From Lentisphaera araneosa HTCC2155 (lineage in GTDB: Bacteria > Verrucomicrobiota > Lentisphaeria > Lentisphaerales > Lentisphaeraceae), in the NCBI GenBank assembly GCA_945877655.1, contig CAMCSH010000003.1:1-37996 (forward strand): DNA of 37,996 nucleotides, given 5' to 3'. Below are positions 7,333 to 15,015 of this stretch, one piece after another. Positions within the stretch are counted from its first letter, which is position 1. Each line of letters opens with the position of its first letter. The position numbers were made by a program, and so were the translations under genes. A model generated the notes under the pieces. The model did no database searches and was not told the DNA's origin. It saw only the letters and a list, made by a program, of their open reading frames with translations.

Positions 7333-8309
7333 CGAGAGCGAAGTTCCTCGGTGACTCGGCCTTCGTCATCAATGCTGAGTCGCATCAGGTCGCGTGCGAG
7401 AATGAGCTGACCTTTGTAGACGCTGCGAGCTTCGTCTTCGATCTCTTTTAAGGGTCGGCCGTTTTTGCGCTCGTTGTCGACAAAACGCGGGCTGAAATGA
7501 GTCAGGCAGAGCGTCGGGAGATTTGCGGCTGCCGCAGTGTTGGCGACGGCGAGCGCGGTGGAGTGGCGCAGCTTGCGTTTGAGTCCGGCGCTGACTTCTT
7601 CGGTGTGGGTCGCTTCGTGGATGAACAGGCAGGCGCCTTGCAGGGCTTCGGCCAGCAGCTCCGGCTTGTCGTTGTCGCCGCCGATGATGATGCGGCGTCC
7701 GGGACGTGTCGAGCCGACGAAGGTTTTGCCGTCGATGATGCGGCCATCGGGGAGGGTGATGCTTTCGCCTTGAGATAGGCGACCGAAAAGAGGGCCGGAG
7801 GGGACTCCGGCGGCTTTTGCGGCGGCCGCATCGAAGGGGCCGGGGCGATCGGCTTCGGTGATGACAAAGGCGTGGCTGATGACGTCGTGGGCGAGCTTCA
7901 CCGCCTCGACCCGGAGGTCGGGTTCTTCCAGGATCAAACCGGTGTTGTATTCGACGAAGTCAACCTCGTAGGCGAGTTTGACGCGGCTGAGTTCGAGGAC
8001 GACGCGGACCATTTCGGTGATGCCGCGCGGGCCGTAGATGGTGACCGGCCGGTCTTCGCAGCCTTGCAGCAGGCCGCGTGAAGCGAGGATGCCGAAAAGG
8101 CCGTAGCAGTGGTCGCCGTGCAGGTGGGTGATGAAGATCTTGTCGATCTTGAGCAGGCTGAGACCAGCGCGCATGAGGCGACGCTGAGCGCCGTCGCCGC
8201 AGTCGAAGAGCCAGAGGCCGGGGCGCCGGCGGAAGCTGAGGGTGAGCCCGGTGACGTTGCGGTCGAGCGTGGGCGAGCCGGCCGAGGTGCCGAGAAAAGT
8301 CAGTTGCAT
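7329..8309 (-). CDS. rnz: Ribonuclease Z (tRNA 3' processing endonuclease)
   Basis: This metallo-beta-lactamase-fold nuclease removes tRNA 3' trailers. The 326 residues start FLGTSAGSPTLDRNVTGL, the RNase Z N-terminus, then FDCGDGAQRRLMRAGL and the zinc motif THLHGDHCYGLFGIL (HxHxDH at 62-67). Further ligands and the exosite arm region follow, including the VKLAHDVISHAF segment, an IIGGDNDKPEL segment and, near the C-terminus, LTHFSPRF. Because tRNA-Phe here encodes CCA, this enzyme's role on that tRNA may be limited. It is divergent from patB, with a shared 76-base gap, and overlaps the downstream EEP gene by four bases. Confidence 0.93.
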   Translation of the reverse strand: MQLTFLGTSAGSPTLDRNVTGLTLSFRRRPGLWLFDCGDGAQRRLMRAGLSLLKIDKIFITHLHGDHCYGLFGILASRGLLQGCEDRPVTIYGPRGITEMVRVVLELSRVKLAYEVDFVEYNTGLILEEPDLRVEAVKLAHDVISHAFVITEADRPGPFDAAAAKAAGVPSGPLFGRLSQGESITLPDGRIIDGKTFVGSTRPGRRIIIGGDNDKPELLAEALQGACLFIHEATHTEEVSAGLKRKLRHSTALAVANTAAAANLPTLCLTHFSPRFVDNERKNGRPLKEIEDEARSVYKGQLILARDLMRLSIDDEGRVTEELRSR

Positions 8310-8385
8310 TCCGTCATGTCTCCTGTGGCGAATCTGAGCCGCGCACTAATTTTGGCAAACCGAAAATCCAAATTGAGGAACGCAG

Positions 8386-9528
8386 ATGAATTCATTTGAC
8401 CGCATCATCGACCGCAGCGGCACCGGCAGCATGAAATGGGAACGCTACGCCGGCAAGGACATCCTGCCGCTGTGGGTCGCCGACATGGATTTCGCCACGC
8501 CGGCCGTCGTCCTCGATGCGGTCCGCCGCGAGCTCGATCACGAGATCATGGGCTACCCCGTGCCGCGTCCGTCGCAAACCGCCGCGGTGATCGAGTGGCT
8601 GGAGAAGAAGCATGGCTGGAAGACCCGTCCCGAGTGGTTCATCTGGCTGCCCGGCGTGGTCCCGGCCCTGCACGTCGCTCTTCGCGCCTACCTGAAGCCG
8701 GGCGAAAAGGCCTTGATCAACGCTCCGGTATATCCTCCCTTCATCACCGCGCCGGACCTCTCCGGACGCGACTACCGCGACGTCCCTTTCCGCCTCAAGG
8801 ATGGCAGATGGCAGCTTGATGCGGCAGAGTTTGCGGACGCCGCAAAAGAGACGCCGCTGCACCTGCTGTGTTCGCCGCACAATCCGGTCGGACGCGTCTT
8901 CAGCCGAGCCGAGCTCGAAGAGATGGCCAAGGTCTGGCTCGCCAACGATATGGTGATCTGCTCCGACGAGATTCACTGCGATCTCGTGCTCAACGAAAAG
9001 ACGCCGCACATCGTCACCGCCACTTTATCGCCCGAGATCGAGGCGCGCACCGTCACTCTGATGGCTCCGAGCAAGACCTGGAATGTACCCGGCCTGTGCA
9101 CCGCCTTCGCCATCATCCCGGATGCCGGCTTGCGGCTGAAATTCCAGCGCACCTTGAAGGGCATTGTCCCCGATCCCAACGTCCTCGGCTTGGTCGCCTG
9201 TGAAGCCGCCTATCGCCATGGCGGGCCCTGGCTGGACGAGCTGAAGGATTATCTCCGTGGCAATCTCGACTACATGATGAACTTCTTCGCTGTTCGTCTG
9301 CCCGAGCTGACGATCTGGCGTCCGGAGGCGACCTATCTCGCCTGGATCGACTGCCGCAAGCTCGGCGTAGCGAGCCCCAAGGAGCACTTCGAGAGCTTCG
9401 GCGTCGGCCTGCACGAGGGCGCCTTGTTCAATGCTCCCGGCTATTTGCGGATCAACTTCGGCTGCCCGCGCAGCACCTTGGTCGAGGCACTTCACCGGAT
9501 GGAGAAGGCGGTGGAGGCTAAGCGCTGA
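8386..9528 (+). CDS. PatB/MalY-type PLP aminotransferase (C-S lyase)
   Basis: The 380-residue class I/II fold-type I PLP enzyme opens WADMDFATPAVV (30-41), typical of the MalY/PatB group that cleaves cystathionine or other cysteine conjugates to ammonia, pyruvate and a thiol. GYPVPRPS (56-63) matches that group's GY motif. SPHNPVGR (163-170) and SDEIHCDL (193-200) bind PLP; the Schiff-base lysine is Lys230 in APSKTWN. YLRINFGCPR near the end holds the carboxylate-binding arginine. A GAGGAA ribosome site precedes the ATG by five bases. Whether the main role is cystathionine cleavage or another C-S lyase reaction cannot be told. Confidence 0.92.
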   Translation: MNSFDRIIDRSGTGSMKWERYAGKDILPLWVADMDFATPAVVLDAVRRELDHEIMGYPVPRPSQTAAVIEWLEKKHGWKTRPEWFIWLPGVVPALHVALRAYLKPGEKALINAPVYPPFITAPDLSGRDYRDVPFRLKDGRWQLDAAEFADAAKETPLHLLCSPHNPVGRVFSRAELEEMAKVWLANDMVICSDEIHCDLVLNEKTPHIVTATLSPEIEARTVTLMAPSKTWNVPGLCTAFAIIPDAGLRLKFQRTLKGIVPDPNVLGLVACEAAYRHGGPWLDELKDYLRGNLDYMMNFFAVRLPELTIWRPEATYLAWIDCRKLGVASPKEHFESFGVGLHEGALFNAPGYLRINFGCPRSTLVEALHRMEKAVEAKR

Positions 9529-9558
9529 AGAAGATTTTCACGCGAAAGGCGAAGACAA

Positions 9559-9596
9559 GAAATCACCCCCGCCTCTTACGAAGCGGGGGTGATTTC
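9559..9596. terminator. Bidirectional terminator between patB-type gene and ppdK
   Basis: A perfect 14-bp stem (9559-9572 with 9583-9596) closes a 10-base loop. It begins GAAATCACCCCCGC on the plus strand and ends in the complement. It sits 30 bases after the plus-strand stop and 18 bases after the ppdK stop on the minus strand, serving both converging genes. Confidence 0.85.
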
Positions 9597-9613
9597 AATC
9601 AACTGCGATCGAC

Positions 9614-12367
9614 TCAGTCTTTGAGGGCGGCCTGGGCGGCGGCGAGGCGCGCGACCGGGACGCGGTAGGGGGAGCAGGAGACGTAGTTGAGGCCGATGCG
9701 GTGGCAGAACTCGACCGAGCTGGGCTCGCCGCCGTGTTCGCCGCAGAGGCCGATCTTGAGCTTGGGCTTGCACGCGCGGCCGCGCTCGACGGCGATCTTC
9801 ATCAGCTCACCGACGCCTTCCTGGTCGAGGACCTGGAAGGGGTCATTGGGGTAGACTTCGAAGGCCTTGGTGGCGTTGGCGTAGGGGTTCTTGACACCCT
9901 CGACGTAGGGAGGCAGGAACTTGCCGGCGTCGTCGCGCGAGATGCCGAAGGTGGTCTGGGTCAGGTCGTTGGTACCGAAGGAGAAGAACTCGGCGTGCTC
10001 GGCGATCTGCTTGGCGCGGAGGGCGGCACGGGGGAGTTCGATCATGGTGCCGACGGTGTACTCGATCTTGGCGCCCTTGGCGGCGAAGACCTCTTGGGCG
10101 GTCTTGTCGATCAGGACTTTCTGGTGTTCGAGTTCGCGCTCGTTCATGACGATGGGGACCATGATTTCGGGCTTGACGGCGGTGCCTTCAGCCTGGACGG
10201 CGAGGGCCGACTCGAGGATGGCGCGGACCTGCATGGCGGTGATGTCGGAGTTGACGACGCCGAGACGGCAGCCGCGGAAGCCGAGCATGGGGTTGTGCTC
10301 ATGCATGCCGTCGAGAGCGTGCTTGATCTCTTCGGTGGTGACGCCGAGGGCCTTGACCAGGACTTGGATTTCTTCGTCGGTGTGGGGCATGAATTCGTGC
10401 AGGGGCGGGTCGAGGAGGCGGATGGTGGCGGGCAGGCCTTTGAGGGCCTGGAAGATGCCTTTGAAGTCCTTGGCGAGGAAGTTCTTGATTTCCTCGAGGG
10501 CCTTCTTCTTGACATCTTCGACGGAGCTGAGGACGAGCTTGCGCAGGGGCAGCAGGCGCTCGGTGCCGTTGATCATGTGCTCGATACGGGTCAGGCCGAT
10601 GCCGACGGCGCCGAAGTCGATGGCGATCTGGACGTCGCGGGGGGAGTCGGCGTTGGTGCGGACTTCGAGTTTCTTGATCTCGTCAGCCCAGCCCATGACC
10701 TTCTTGAAGTTCGAATAGACTTTCGAATCTTCGGCCTTGAGGGAGCGGTCGACGATGACCTGGTTGACTTCGGAGGGGGAGGTCTTGATGCTGGAGAAGA
10801 AGACTTCGCCGGTGGAGCCGTCGATCGAGATCGGGTCGCCTTCCTTGATCATCTTGTCGCCGCAGTAGAGGACGCCTTCGGCTTCGTTGATGCGGAGGGT
10901 GCCGAGGCCGCAGACGCAGGGCTTGCCGAACTGGCGAGCGACGACGGCGGCGTGCGAGGTGGCACCGCCGCGGGCGGTGAGGACGCCTTCCGCGGCCATC
11001 ATGCCGGGGAAGTCTTCGGGCGAGGTATCGGCACGGACGAGGACGCAGCGCAGCTTGTTGGCTTTGTACTCGAGGGCTTTGTGCGAGGAGAGGACGAGGG
11101 CGCCAGTGGCGGCGCCGGGGCCGGCGTTGAGGCCTTTGCCGACGAGGCTGGCCTTGGCGGCCTTCTTGTCAGCGAGGTTGAAGATGGGCGACAGGAGCTG
11201 GACGAGCGAGTCGGGCTTGATGCGCGAGACGGCGACTTTTTTGTCGATCAGGCCTTCTTCGACCATGTCGACGGCGATGGCGACTTCAGCGAAGCCGGTG
11301 CGCTTGCCGTTGCGGGTCTGGAGGATGAAGAGCTTGCCTTCGTCGATGGTGAACTCGATGTCCTGCATGTCTTTGTAGTGACGCTCGAGCTTATTGAAGA
11401 CGGCGGTCAGCTCTTTGTAGGCGCTGGGCATGACTTCTTCGAGCGACTGGCCGGCGAAGCCTTTTTCGGCGGCGGCTTCTTTGCGGATGCCGATGGGGGT
11501 GCGGACGCCGGCGACGACGTCTTCGCCTTGGGCGTTGACGAGGTATTCGCCGTAGTAGAGGTTTTCACCGCTGGAGGGGTCGCGGGTGAAGGCGACGCCG
11601 GTGGCGGAGGTGTTGCCTTTGTTGCCGAAGACCATGGCCTGGACGTTGACGGCGGTGCCCCAAGCGTCGGGGATGGATTCCATCTTGCGGTAGAGGATGG
11701 CGCGCTCGGTGTTCCACGAGTTGAAGACGGCGGCGATGGAGGCGTAGAGCTGTTCGCGCGGGTTCTGGGGGAAGTCTTCGCCGAGGGCGGCCTTGTAGAC
11801 CTGTTTGTACTTGGCGCAGAGTTCTTTCAGCTGCTCAGCGGTGAGGTCGGTGTCGAGCTCGACGCCGGCGGCTTCTTTGGCGGCGGTGAGCTGGTGCTCG
11901 AACTTCTCGCCGTGGACGCCTTTGACGACGTCACCGAACATCTCGATGAAGCGGCGGTAGGAGTCATAGGCCATGCGCTCGTTGTTGGTCTTGCGGGCGA
12001 GACCTTCGACGGCTTTGTCGGTGAGACCGAGGTTGAGGATGGTGTTCATCATGCCGGGCATGGAGACGCGGGCGCCAGAGCGGACCGAGACGAGGAGAGG
12101 GTTGGATTCGTCGCCGAATTTGAGGCCGAGTTCTTTTTCGATCTTGGCGACGGCTTCGTCGATCTGACTGGAGAGCCAAGCGGGGATTTTCTTGCCTTCA
12201 TCGTAGTAGACCTGGCAGATGTCGGCGCAGATGGTGAAGCCGGGGGGGACGGGGATGCCGATGGCGGTCATTTCGGCGAGGTTGGCACCTTTGCCGCCGA
12301 GTTCGTTCTTCATTTTGCCGCTGCCTTCGGTGCCGAGTTGGCCGAAGTAATAGACTTTCTTGGACAT
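9614..12367 (-). CDS. ppdK: Pyruvate, phosphate dikinase
   Basis: PPDK interconverts pyruvate + ATP + phosphate with phosphoenolpyruvate + AMP + pyrophosphate; in anaerobes it often runs glycolytically with pyrophosphate. The 917 residues show the full order: an N-terminal ATP-grasp with GGKGANLAEMTAIGIPVPPGF (24-44) and VSVRSGARVSMPGMM (93-107); the swivelling domain GGATSHAAVVARQFGKPC with catalytic His472 and the regulatory Thr470; and a PEP-utilising TIM barrel ending IGLCGEHGG, where Cys875 is the expected acid. Length is slightly above the usual 870-900. No PDRP regulator gene is in the window. An AGGAAAG ribosome site lies four bases before the ATG. The long open frame on the opposite strand is a shadow. 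Confidence 0.98.
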   Translation of the reverse strand: MSKKVYYFGQLGTEGSGKMKNELGGKGANLAEMTAIGIPVPPGFTICADICQVYYDEGKKIPAWLSSQIDEAVAKIEKELGLKFGDESNPLLVSVRSGARVSMPGMMNTILNLGLTDKAVEGLARKTNNERMAYDSYRRFIEMFGDVVKGVHGEKFEHQLTAAKEAAGVELDTDLTAEQLKELCAKYKQVYKAALGEDFPQNPREQLYASIAAVFNSWNTERAILYRKMESIPDAWGTAVNVQAMVFGNKGNTSATGVAFTRDPSSGENLYYGEYLVNAQGEDVVAGVRTPIGIRKEAAAEKGFAGQSLEEVMPSAYKELTAVFNKLERHYKDMQDIEFTIDEGKLFILQTRNGKRTGFAEVAIAVDMVEEGLIDKKVAVSRIKPDSLVQLLSPIFNLADKKAAKASLVGKGLNAGPGAATGALVLSSHKALEYKANKLRCVLVRADTSPEDFPGMMAAEGVLTARGGATSHAAVVARQFGKPCVCGLGTLRINEAEGVLYCGDKMIKEGDPISIDGSTGEVFFSSIKTSPSEVNQVIVDRSLKAEDSKVYSNFKKVMGWADEIKKLEVRTNADSPRDVQIAIDFGAVGIGLTRIEHMINGTERLLPLRKLVLSSVEDVKKKALEEIKNFLAKDFKGIFQALKGLPATIRLLDPPLHEFMPHTDEEIQVLVKALGVTTEEIKHALDGMHEHNPMLGFRGCRLGVVNSDITAMQVRAILESALAVQAEGTAVKPEIMVPIVMNERELEHQKVLIDKTAQEVFAAKGAKIEYTVGTMIELPRAALRAKQIAEHAEFFSFGTNDLTQTTFGISRDDAGKFLPPYVEGVKNPYANATKAFEVYPNDPFQVLDQEGVGELMKIAVERGRACKPKLKIGLCGEHGGEPSSVEFCHRIGLNYVSCSPYRVPVARLAAAQAALKD

Positions 12368-12441
12368 CGTCTTTCCTGGGTTCTTGGTTGCGTGGGTTCA
12401 AGTGTCATTCCGCCGAGATAGGGGGCGAAAAATCGCCCGCT

Positions 12442-12469
12442 AAGATATCCTGCCGTGGCAGGGGCTCAA
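12442..12469 (-). promoter_or_regulatory. ppdK promoter with a palindrome between -35 and -10
   Basis: On the minus strand TTGAGC (12469-12464) and TATCTT (12447-12442) are 16 bases apart. Most of the spacer is the perfect inverted repeat CCTGCC-N2-GGCAGG (12449-12462), well placed for a repressor or activator. A small hairpin, GGGCGA with TCGCCC (12423-12438), lies around the expected transcription start. The leader to the ATG would be about 65-70 bases. Confidence 0.5.
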
Positions 12470-12513
12470 GGGCTAGTGCCTGCAAGAGTGTAATAATGCT
12501 CCAGCTTCCATGG

Positions 12514-13044
12514 TTACTGGGGTAGATCGCAGCTGGTAGCGGATCCTGGCTGAGCCGGCAGGTCGGCCGGGGCGTTGGCGACCCGGAGGTCGAGGCCTTT
12601 GAGAAAGATCTCGCTAAGCAGCTGTCGCGAGATCAGTGCCTGCCCCTTCCACAAGGCGAGGCCTCCGAGGAGCTCGCCGCCGAGCTGTTCATGGAAGACG
12701 AAGACGACGCGCCATTTGTCGAATTCGCCTTGCAGACTGAAGTGGATCTGTTCGTAAAAAACCTGCGAACCGGCGGCGAAGGTGAGGAGGATGTAGCGGG
12801 TATGATTGGGCCACACTTCGCTGATCAGCTGGATGTTGTCGTCAGCGAAAGCACTGGGATAACAACGGCGGATCACCGAGTGGATGCGCGAAGTGAAGCG
12901 GGCGTCTTCTTCGAGATAGCGTCGCTGGTCGCCTTCCCCGAGGAAGCCTGCAAAGGCCAGTGAACTGGCCTGCAACCAAGCCTCGAAGCTGACAAAGTCG
13001 TCAACCACATAGAGGTCCTGAAGGAGGGCTTCGCGGGCGCTCAT
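12514..13044 (-). CDS. Conserved-looking protein of unknown function behind dapD
   Basis: Not recognised. The 176 residues from the ATG at 13044 read as one soluble domain: SAREALLQDLYVVDDFVSFE, then an aromatic-rich region YILLTFAAGSQVFYEQIHFSL (about 85-105), WRVVFVFHEQLGG, and a C-terminal AxxDLPAQPG tail. There is no signal peptide or membrane helix. The frame is open far upstream, but that part only mirrors dapD and I leave it out. The ATG lies four bases after the dapD stop, so the gene is probably expressed with dapD. Nothing seen links it to lysine synthesis apart from position. Confidence 0.7.
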   Translation of the reverse strand: MSAREALLQDLYVVDDFVSFEAWLQASSLAFAGFLGEGDQRRYLEEDARFTSRIHSVIRRCYPSAFADDNIQLISEVWPNHTRYILLTFAAGSQVFYEQIHFSLQGEFDKWRVVFVFHEQLGGELLGGLALWKGQALISRQLLSEIFLKGLDLRVANAPADLPAQPGSATSCDLPQ

Positions 13045-13048
13045 GGGG

Positions 13049-14071
13049 TCAACCGTTTTTGTGAAGAAGGGGATTGAGCTCCACCGTCTTCGGGTTGGGT
13101 TTGGCGACCAGTTGTCCGGTGGTGCTGTCGGTGTAGAAGAGCAGCTTGTCGCGGCCGGAGAGTTCGAGGCCCTTGAAGAGGTTTTTGCCGGCCGGGACGT
13201 TGTGGCCCTGGAGGTCGACGGGGTAACCGGCGGCATCAAGGAGGGCGATCTTGGCGCCGGCGGTGACGTAGGTGCCGGCGGCAACGGTGCAGCCGAAGCC
13301 GAGGGAGATGCCGATGCCTGAGTTGGCGCCGAGAAGGCATTTCGAGCCGATGGAGATGACCTGTTTGCCGCCGCCGGAGAGGGTGCCCATGATCGAGGCG
13401 CCGCCGCCGACATCGGAGTCCTTGGCGACGAAGACGCCGGCGCTGACCCGGCCTTCGATCATAGCGTTGCCTTCGGTGCCGGCGTTGAAGTTGACGAAGC
13501 CTGCCTGCATGATGGTGGTGCCTTCGCCGAGGTAGGCGCCAAGGCGCACTTGGGCGCCGGAGGCGATGCGGACGCCGGAAGGCAGGAAGTAATTGACCAG
13601 GTAGGGGAATTTGTCGACGTGGGTGATGTTGAGTGACTCGCCGCTGAGGATCATCTCGAGGCGAAGGTTTTCGACTTCATCGGGCAGCACCGGGCCGACA
13701 TTGCTCCAAGCGAGATTGGGAAGCTTGGGGAAGATGCCGGCGAGGGGAATGCCATGCGGTTTGATCAGACGGCGGGAGAGGAGCTGCAGGCGCAGGTAGG
13801 CGTCTTCGGTGCAGGTGACCTCCGCGGAGGTGATCGAGAGGGTGGCGCGGACCCAGCTGCGCTGGCTGTAAGAGGCGGGGGTGTTCGCACTGGGCACGGC
13901 GACCCCGAGAGCGGCGGCGACCTGCGACTCGGAAAGATCTTCAAGAGCGAAGCCGCTGGCCGACAAGGAGGCTTCGGTCAGTTCCTCGACCTTGACATAG
14001 TTGACATCAAGCGTCTGACCTTTACGGCTGCGGCGCAGACCGATGGCGGAGAAGAAACGGGTGCTGCTCAT
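13049..14071 (-). CDS. dapD: Tetrahydrodipicolinate N-succinyltransferase
   Basis: DapD adds succinyl from succinyl-CoA to tetrahydrodipicolinate, committing it to the succinylase branch of lysine/meso-diaminopimelate synthesis. The 340 residues match the longer DapD form found in Pseudomonas and actinobacteria. The left-handed beta-helix is visible as hexapeptide repeats from about 165 to 280: GVRIASGAQVRLGAYLGEG, IEGRVSAGVFVAKDSDVGGG, and VISIGSKCLLGANSGIGISLG. The preceding NLRLEMILSGESLNITHVDKFP region and the C-terminal ELSGRDKLLFYTDS fit this subgroup. A GAGGAA ribosome site lies four bases before the ATG. Confidence 0.93.
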   Translation of the reverse strand: MSSTRFFSAIGLRRSRKGQTLDVNYVKVEELTEASLSASGFALEDLSESQVAAALGVAVPSANTPASYSQRSWVRATLSITSAEVTCTEDAYLRLQLLSRRLIKPHGIPLAGIFPKLPNLAWSNVGPVLPDEVENLRLEMILSGESLNITHVDKFPYLVNYFLPSGVRIASGAQVRLGAYLGEGTTIMQAGFVNFNAGTEGNAMIEGRVSAGVFVAKDSDVGGGASIMGTLSGGGKQVISIGSKCLLGANSGIGISLGFGCTVAAGTYVTAGAKIALLDAAGYPVDLQGHNVPAGKNLFKGLELSGRDKLLFYTDSTTGQLVAKPNPKTVELNPLLHKNG

Positions 14072-14161
14072 GATTTCCTCGTGTAGGGATGGGTTTGGGG
14101 CTGCCGAATATAATCCCGGATTGGGCGAAACCCCAGACCGGAATCGATTGACTGTGGCTGC

Positions 14162-14196
14162 TAAAAAATCAAGGCCGCCCCGAGAGGCGGCCTTGA
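14162..14196 (-). terminator. Terminator behind the acidic-protein gene
   Basis: An 11-bp perfect stem (14169-14179 with 14186-14196, sequence TCAAGGCCGCC and complement) with a 6-base loop is followed on the minus strand by TTTTTT. It lies five bases after the stop of the acidic-protein gene and upstream of dapD, so it should separate the two units. Confidence 0.85.
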
Positions 14197-14200
14197 GGGC

Positions 14201-14833
14201 TTATTTTTTCTTGGCCGGAGCTTTGGCAGGAGTCTTTGCCGGGGCTTTGGCGGAGGACTTCTTGGCCGGAGCGTCGTCTTCATCGTCATCGAGCTCGATG
14301 TCCTCGTCGAGGTCGATGTCGTCGTCTTCAAGAGCCGCGCCGGGCTTTTTGATGTCTTCTTCGAGGTCGTCCTCGAGATCATCACCGAAGACTTCCTCGT
14401 CGTCCGCGACTTCCTCGTCGTCGTCTTTGCCGGCGCCACCGAGGACGGTGAGAAGGCGCTCTTCGGCGGCTTCTTCGTCGACGAAGTCTTCTTCGATTTC
14501 TTCTTCCTCGATTTCTTCTTCCTCTTCCTCGTCCTCTTCCTCTTCGATGACTTCGTCTTCGACGTCATCGGCATCGGCGGACTTGGCGGATTTTTTGCCT
14601 TCCTTGAGGTATTCGGACTTGCCGTCGGTCATGTACAGGTGTTCATGGATGTTCTGGCCGTCGATGTCGAGCCATTCATCCCATTCGCCTTCGAGCTTCT
14701 CTTCGAAACCGGAATTGCTTTCATCGAAGCTCGAATTCTTCTTGACGAACTTGATCGCCTGGGCGATGGTCGCGAAATATTCGTACTTGGGCTTCTCGGA
14801 AGGACCGAACCAGACTCTGAACTTCTTTTCCAC
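14201..14833 (-). CDS. Highly acidic protein with a WFGPSEKPKYEYF domain and a Lys-Ala-Pro tail
   Basis: Unrecognised. From the GTG at 14833 the product has 210 residues. A compact N-terminal segment (1-70) reads VEKKFRVWFGPSEKPKYEYF, then an alpha-beta-like stretch with EWDEWLDIDGQNIHEHLYMT. Residues 90-185 are almost only Asp and Glu with few hydrophobics. The C-terminal 25 residues are Lys/Ala/Pro rich (AKAPAKTPAKAPAKKK). The GTG is preferred over an in-frame ATG at 14929 because an AGAGGT ribosome site lies seven bases before it and a plausible promoter lies between the two. The acidic middle with basic tail looks disordered and may bind basic partners or nucleic acid; that is inference. 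Confidence 0.75.
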   Translation of the reverse strand: MEKKFRVWFGPSEKPKYEYFATIAQAIKFVKKNSSFDESNSGFEEKLEGEWDEWLDIDGQNIHEHLYMTDGKSEYLKEGKKSAKSADADDVEDEVIEEEEDEEEEEEIEEEEIEEDFVDEEAAEERLLTVLGGAGKDDDEEVADDEEVFGDDLEDDLEEDIKKPGAALEDDDIDLDEDIELDDDEDDAPAKKSSAKAPAKTPAKAPAKKK

Positions 14834-14876
14834 TTTGGACCTCTTGTTCTCTAACCTTGGCGATGTTGCACCGCGC

Positions 14877-14904
14877 TCAATACAGCGGTGCCGCCAAAAG
14901 GCAA
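14877..14904 (-). promoter_or_regulatory. Possible promoter of the acidic-protein gene
   Basis: TTGCCT (14904-14899) and TATTGA (14882-14877) on the minus strand are 16 bases apart and sit about 44 bases before the GTG start at 14833. The match to consensus is moderate. It favours the GTG start over the upstream ATG. Confidence 0.35.
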
Positions 14905-14959
14905 ACGCCGACAGTGAAGACTTGGCCATTTTTTATGATGATGGGGCCTCTTCGTCATC

Positions 14960-14995
14960 AAAAACACCAGCCCGGTCCGCCAAGGACCGGGCTGG
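14960..14995 (-). terminator. Terminator behind rimO
   Basis: A perfect 12-bp stem CCAGCCCGGTCC (14967-14978 with 14984-14995) with a 5-base loop is followed on the minus strand by TGTTTTTG. It starts about 20 bases after the rimO stop. Confidence 0.88.
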
Positions 14996-15015
14996 CTCAG
15001 ATTCAAGCGAAGAGA

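Noticed and set aside
9701-12421. 906-residue open frame on the plus strand across ppdK
   Set aside because: It is the exact antisense of PPDK, with Gly/Asp/Val-rich composition and no motif; in high-GC genes such frames remain open by codon bias.
13045-13413. Upstream extension of the unknown frame behind dapD
   Set aside because: Ser/Pro-rich shadow inside dapD; the ATG at 13044 is the natural start.
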